From NCBI GenBank assembly GCA_934561555.1, contig CAKTGQ010000032.1, positions 1 to 17,242 of the forward strand: DNA of 17,242 nucleotides. Reading direction: 5' to 3'. This document shows positions 14,252-17,242 of this stretch, piece after piece. Below the pieces are notes generated by a model. It did not search any database. It saw only the letters and a list, made by a program, of their open reading frames with translations, and had not been told where the DNA came from. Source of the stretch: an uncultured Faecalibacterium sp. (lineage in GTDB: Bacteria; Bacillota; Clostridia; Oscillospirales; Ruminococcaceae). The translations under genes were made by a program, and so were the position numbers. Numbering within the stretch: the stretch's first letter is position 1; every line of letters starts with the position of its first letter.

Positions 14252-15758
14252 AAACTCGGACTACACCGCCATCGAAGCGTACCTCGTTTACCAGCACGAC
14301 GCGTTCACCGGAAAGCAACTTCTGGATGAACAAGGCAAGCCGAAGCTGCGGGATTCGTACCTGCTCGACACCCTTGAGTGCGGCGATTTCTCGTTTGCAA
14401 CGGCCTGTCTGCTGGCAAACCGCAAGTATGGCAAGAACACCCAGCATGGTGATATCAAAAGCCACCAGTATATCATCAGCTTTGACCCCAGAGATGCAGC
14501 CGACAACGGCTTGACCATGGAAAAGGCACAGGCACTTGGCCTGAAATTCTGCGAAGAAAACTTCCCCGGTCACCCTGCCATCGTCTGCACTCACCCGGAT
14601 GGGCACATCCATTCGGGAAACATCCACGTCCACATCGTGATCGGCAGCATCCGAACACGAGAGGTGGAACGCAAGCCCTATATGCAGAAGCCCCGCGACT
14701 GGCGCGAGGGCATGAAGCACTCCAGCACCGCCCAGACCATGCGGCACTTGCGTGTCGAGGTCATGGAACTGTGCGAGGGTGCCGGGCTGTACCAGATCGA
14801 CCTGCTCAACGGCTCGAAAGAGCGTGTCAGCGAAGCTGAGTATTGGGCGCGTAGGCGCGGCCAGTTGAAACTTGACCGCGAGAACGCAGCCCTTGTCGCA
14901 ACTGGACAGCAGCCCAAGCAGAAGAAGTTTAAAACCGTGAAAGACACTTTACGGAAACAGATTTCTTCAGTGCTATACCGTGCCACGAGCTTTGAGGAAT
15001 TTTCTGACAGGCTCATACAGCAGTATGGTATTGCCGTCAAGGAAAGCCGTGGGTGTCTGAGCTATCTGCCCGCTGGCAGAACAAAGTTCATCCGAGCGAA
15101 ACATCTCGGTGACAAGTTCGACAAGGCGGCAGTGCTTGCCACGTTGCAGGCAAACGCCGAACGCAAACCCAAGGCGCAGTTCAAGCAGGATACCATCGGG
15201 AAACTGATCGACATTCAGGCAAAGCTGGCCGAGGGTAAAGGCACAGGCTATGAGCGTTGGGCAAAGAAGTACAACCTCAAAGCCATGGCACAAACTCTGA
15301 TCCTCTTGCAGGAGAAAGATTTGCTCAACGAGGATGATCTGAACCAGCGCATCGCCGAACTGGAAACCAAGTATCACGACTCGCTGGCGGTGGTGAAAGA
15401 CCTCGAAGGTCGCATGAAAGCCAACAAAGAGCTGCGCTATCACATCGCAGCCTACACCAACACCAAGAGCGTCGCACAGCAGTTAAAGACCGCCAAGCGA
15501 CCCGCAGCCTTTGAGGGGCAGCACCGTACAGAGCTGACAGAGTACCGGGCGGCAGCAGCCTATTTCAAGGCAAACAGCATCACAAAGCTGCCCAGCCCCA
15601 AAAAACTGGAAGCCGAGTACACTGCAATGGCATCCGAAAAGGCAAAGTTCTACGAGCAGTACAAGGAAGCCAAAGAGGAACTGCTCAAGCTGAAAACCGC
15701 AAAGCAGAATGTTGCGTCCTTTTTCCGGGAGGAAGAACCGGCGCAGCAGGAGAGATAA
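14223..15758 (+). CDS. Relaxase / mobilization nuclease (MOBP-like, PF03432 family)
   Basis: The 511-residue relaxase nicks oriT and pilots single-stranded DNA into the recipient. The N-terminal domain begins MATLKHIASKNSDYTAIEAYL, with Tyr20 and Tyr23 as candidate nucleophiles. The metal-binding motif is HIHSGNIHVHIVIGS, giving His128, His135 and His137. YLLDTLECGDFSFA and SHQYIISFDPRDAADNG are further family blocks. The C-terminal half (about 370-511) is Lys/Glu/Ala-rich and predicted coiled coil. The ATG at 14223 makes the family's usual MATLKHI start; a GTG at 14214 is possible. Its ribosome binding site is weak, fitting coupling to mobC. There are no transfer-channel genes here, so transfer would need a helper conjugative system. 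Confidence 0.93.
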   Translation: MATLKHIASKNSDYTAIEAYLVYQHDAFTGKQLLDEQGKPKLRDSYLLDTLECGDFSFATACLLANRKYGKNTQHGDIKSHQYIISFDPRDAADNGLTMEKAQALGLKFCEENFPGHPAIVCTHPDGHIHSGNIHVHIVIGSIRTREVERKPYMQKPRDWREGMKHSSTAQTMRHLRVEVMELCEGAGLYQIDLLNGSKERVSEAEYWARRRGQLKLDRENAALVATGQQPKQKKFKTVKDTLRKQISSVLYRATSFEEFSDRLIQQYGIAVKESRGCLSYLPAGRTKFIRAKHLGDKFDKAAVLATLQANAERKPKAQFKQDTIGKLIDIQAKLAEGKGTGYERWAKKYNLKAMAQTLILLQEKDLLNEDDLNQRIAELETKYHDSLAVVKDLEGRMKANKELRYHIAAYTNTKSVAQQLKTAKRPAAFEGQHRTELTEYRAAAAYFKANSITKLPSPKKLEAEYTAMASEKAKFYEQYKEAKEELLKLKTAKQNVASFFREEEPAQQER

Positions 15759-15770
15759 AGGAGTGTGCGT

Positions 15771-16655
15771 ATGATCAACCTGAAAATCGACCCTGAGTTT
15801 CAGTCCCAGATTCCCCCTCTGACCGATGATGAATTTAAGCAGCTTGAAGAAAATATCCTCAAAGAGGGCAAGCTGATTTCTCCTTTGATCGTCTGGGGTA
15901 ATACCCTTGTTGATGGACACAACCGTTATGAAATCGTTCAGGAGCATCCCGAAATCTCTTTCTCCACGATGCCGCTCCCGTTTGAAAGCAGAGAAGAAGT
16001 TCTTGCTTGGATCTGCAAAAATCAGCTGGGGCGGCGCAATTTGACCCCGGAACAGAAGAAGTTCCTCATTGGAAAGCAGTACAGTGTGGAACATCGGAAG
16101 CCCGGTGGAAACGGCAACAACCAGCACACGGCTGCTGCCAAGAAAACCGCCCCGGAGGAATTGTGTCAAATTGACACAATTCCTCCCACCTCTGCGGAAG
16201 CGAGCATCCGCAAGCAGATTGCAGAGCGGAACAATGTCAGCGAATCCTACGTTGCCCGTTCTGAAAAGTTCATGCGGGGCGTGGAGATCATGGAGCAGAT
16301 GATGCCCGGTACAAAAGAAAAGATCCTGTCCGGGCAATTCAAAGTCCGTGATGCCGATATGCACCGCCTCGCCAGAGCTGATTTTCCGAACCGCAAGCAG
16401 ATCGTGCACGAGATTCTGCACCCGGAAGACCGTCCCGCTCCGCAGTCGAGCTACTCACACTACTCTGGAATCAACTACTCCGCACTGGAAGTCGCTGTCC
16501 GGCGGATTCAGCAGGACTTTGATTTTTTGATGAGATACCTGCCCAAGCTGCCGGATGATTCCTACGCCAAAACTGAAACACTAAAAATCCTCAAGCAGCA
16601 CAAGGCGTATATGGCACAGTTTGAAGAAATGCTGAACGATGAAAAAATCGCATAA
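15771..16655 (+). CDS. ParB N-terminal-domain protein of the mobile element
   Basis: The 294-residue protein has a ParB/Sulfiredoxin-like nuclease domain (about 10-100) with KEGKLISPLIVWGNTLVDGHNRYEIVQ, in which the DGHNR box is diagnostic. NQLGRRNLTPEQKKFLIG and a helix-turn-helix-like middle (about 140-190, KQIAERNNVSESYVARSEKFM) follow. The C-terminal part is helical. Such proteins are frequent on plasmids and integrative elements; roles in partition, replication or gene control are possible, and none is shown here. The ATG at 15771 follows AAAGGAG by 7 bases; a GTG two codons earlier overlaps that site. Residues 129-139 (EELCQIDTIPP) are encoded by a perfect 33-base palindrome lying in a low-complexity linker after NNQHTAAAKK, which looks like an in-frame repeat insertion. 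It follows the relaxase by 12 bases in one operon. Confidence 0.87.
   Translation: MINLKIDPEFQSQIPPLTDDEFKQLEENILKEGKLISPLIVWGNTLVDGHNRYEIVQEHPEISFSTMPLPFESREEVLAWICKNQLGRRNLTPEQKKFLIGKQYSVEHRKPGGNGNNQHTAAAKKTAPEELCQIDTIPPTSAEASIRKQIAERNNVSESYVARSEKFMRGVEIMEQMMPGTKEKILSGQFKVRDADMHRLARADFPNRKQIVHEILHPEDRPAPQSSYSHYSGINYSALEVAVRRIQQDFDFLMRYLPKLPDDSYAKTETLKILKQHKAYMAQFEEMLNDEKIA
16154..16186. repeat. 33-bp perfect palindrome inside the ParB-like gene
   Basis: GGAGGAATTGTGTCAA (16154-16169) is followed by a single A and then its exact complement (16171-16186). A 35-bp relative lies at 17106-17140. The two share arms except for one base pair beside the centre, A-T here and C-G there, so pairing is kept. 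In both places the plus strand reads EELC..DTIPP in the local open frame. The palindrome could be a mobile coding repeat, a DNA-binding site or an RNA hairpin. Confidence 0.9.
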
Positions 16656-16784
16656 CGACAGGCACTTATAAGCCATCAACGAGCCACCAGCCGCAAGTGC
16701 AGGGCGGAAAACATCCGCGCCCTTGCGCCTGATAAAAAATGGAACTTTGATTTTCTCGCCCGGCTTTGCCACGGTGGGACGATC
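16656..16784 (+). other. Short intergenic gap after the ParB-like gene
   Basis: No gene fits in this gap of about 130 bases. A bulged hairpin can form from AGGGCGGA and TCCGCGCCCT near 16697-16722, without a T run. Its end carries the AAAGGAG ribosome binding site of the next gene, almost identical to that before the ParB-like gene (AAGGAG then TGTGCGT there, CGTGCGT here). Confidence 0.4.
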
Positions 16785-16798
16785 AAAGGAGCGTGCGT

Positions 16799-17167
16799 TT
16801 GAACAAAAAGAAAAAGTCCACAAACACTTCCCCTTACCCCGATGAAGTCATTGACCGTCTGGCACGGGCGTTCTACCCGGCCATCCTTGCCTGCTGGAAC
16901 AGCGAGGAAGGCCAGCGGGAGTTTGCCGCGTGGCAGGCGGAGCAGGCTCATCATGCCCCCAGTAAAGAAAAGCAGAGCGTTCCCGACGGGGAACGCCCTG
17001 TTGTACATATCGCTATCGTATGTGGTCTTTGGCAGGGTGCGTTCGCAGGGCGCACCCTGTTTTTGTTTTGCTTCACACCCGATGATCTTAACGGCGTATT
17101 CTTGTGGGAGGAATTGTGTCACCGTGACACAATTCCTCCCCAGCAACTCATGCGGATCAATCGGTAA
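16799..17167 (+). CDS. Small mobile-element protein of unknown function, C-terminal extent uncertain
   Basis: The open frame codes for 122 residues from a TTG at 16799, with AAAGGAG 7 bases upstream, the same spacing as before the ParB-like gene. The first part, NKKKKSTNTSPYPDEVID then RLARAFYPAILACWN and EEGQREFAAWQAEQ, is basic then amphipathic and looks like a real small soluble protein. From about residue 60 the frame passes through a GCGTTCCC/GGGAACGC hairpin (16977-16996), a GC-rich terminator with a T run (17033-17064) and a 35-bp palindrome (17106-17140). That part (for example GLWQGAFAGRTLFLFCF) is probably not functional protein, or marks a frame extended by mutation or repeat insertion. 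I do not recognise the family. The 3' end overlaps an opposing partial gene by 11 bases. Confidence 0.5.
   Translation: MNKKKKSTNTSPYPDEVIDRLARAFYPAILACWNSEEGQREFAAWQAEQAHHAPSKEKQSVPDGERPVVHIAIVCGLWQGAFAGRTLFLFCFTPDDLNGVFLWEELCHRDTIPPQQLMRINR
17033..17064 (+). terminator. Rho-independent terminator lying inside an open frame
   Basis: CAGGGTGCG (17033-17041) pairs perfectly with CGCACCCTG (17051-17059) around a 9-base loop, followed by five T residues and further T-rich sequence. It would end the mobilization operon transcript. Its position within the frame of the small gene at 16799 questions the C-terminus of that gene. Confidence 0.75.
17106..17140. repeat. 35-bp perfect palindrome, second copy
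   Basis: GGGAGGAATTGTGTCAC (17106-17122), one central C, then the exact complement (17124-17140). It is the sibling of the palindrome at 16154-16186, with a compensated base-pair change beside the centre. It lies between the terminator at 17033-17064 and the end of the opposing gene at the right edge. Confidence 0.9.
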
Positions 17168-17242
17168 AATAACGCTCGGCATATTCCAAGGACTTTTCCA
17201 GAAATTCCTGCAACTTATCCGGATCATTATACATCCCATGGT
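17157..17242 (-). CDS. 3' end of a minus-strand gene running off the right edge (partial)
   Basis: The minus strand is open from the window edge to TGA at 17157-17159, and reads MYNDPDKLQEFLEKS then LEYAERYFTD. The alternating charged and hydrophobic residues look like a real helical C-terminus. There is an in-frame ATG at the start of that stretch, so a very short gene is also conceivable, but no ribosome binding site is visible within the bases available. It converges on the gene at 16799. No family can be named from 28 codons. Confidence 0.4.
   Translation of the reverse strand, partial: HGMYNDPDKLQEFLEKSLEYAERYFTD

Larger units (their letters stand above)
13039..17242. mobile_element. 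Part of an integrative or mobilizable element (oriT-like region, mobC, relaxase, parB-like)
   Basis: The gene order of dyad-rich non-coding DNA, mobC, relaxase, ParB-like protein and small accessory protein is that of mobilizable elements of gut Clostridia. The left limit is set loosely between the small gene ending at 13038 and the oriT-like dyads; the right limit is outside the window. No type IV secretion genes are present. Whether the serine recombinase at 69-1547 belongs to the same element is unresolved. Confidence 0.6.

Noticed and set aside
16676..17239. Minus-strand open frame of 187 codons at the right edge
   Set aside because: It runs through the terminator and palindrome and opposite the ribosome binding site of the small plus-strand gene, and its composition is not protein-like. 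A different minus frame at 17157-17242 is a better candidate.
1..17242. tRNA, rRNA or riboswitch genes
   Set aside because: No cloverleaf, rRNA core sequence or known riboswitch core was recognised by eye; a covariance-model search was not possible.

Overview
The window reads as a Gram-positive gut Clostridia genome, most like Faecalibacterium and its Oscillospiraceae relatives. The reasons are GC-rich genes behind strong GGAGG sites, a YesM/YesN-type two-component system, an Msm/Ugp-type sugar ABC transporter, and a short intergenic repeat beginning CCCTCTCCGTCAGTGC that I associate with that group. The genus is an inference from memory, not a measured match.

Layout. (1) 1-1840: a large serine recombinase on the minus strand, closed by a strong terminator and led by an AT-rich, dyad-rich control region. 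(2) 1841-3600: two minus-strand genes, a YesL/DUF624-type membrane protein and a SASA-type carbohydrate acetylesterase. (3) 3600-12800: a plus-strand carbohydrate locus in the order response regulator, lipoprotein solute-binding protein, two permeases, a GH115-type alpha-glucuronidase and a sensor histidine kinase. Hairpin terminators follow the binding protein, the second permease and the kinase. (4) 12800-13040: one small gene of unknown function. (5) 13040-17242: part of a mobilizable element, made of a dyad-rich oriT-like stretch, MobC, a relaxase, a ParB-like protein, a small accessory protein and the 3' end of an opposing gene.

Function. The acetylesterase and the GH115 enzyme point to import and debranching of acetylated, (methyl)glucuronic-acid-decorated xylan oligosaccharides. 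The transporter captures and imports them, the GH115 enzyme has no signal peptide and should act in the cytoplasm, and the split YesM/YesN pair probably senses the substrate and activates the operon. No transporter ATPase is encoded here, so a shared MsmK/UgpC-type ATPase elsewhere is expected. A short motif close to ACCGACATTTT recurs upstream of the regulator, binding-protein and esterase genes and may be the regulator's binding site.

Most worth a second look: the recurring ACCGACATTTT motif; two near-perfect 33-35 bp palindromes in the mobilization module whose arms covary and which both read as EELCxxDTIPP in the local frame; the oriT-like dyad cluster before mobC; and a metabolic locus lying between a recombinase and a mobilization module.
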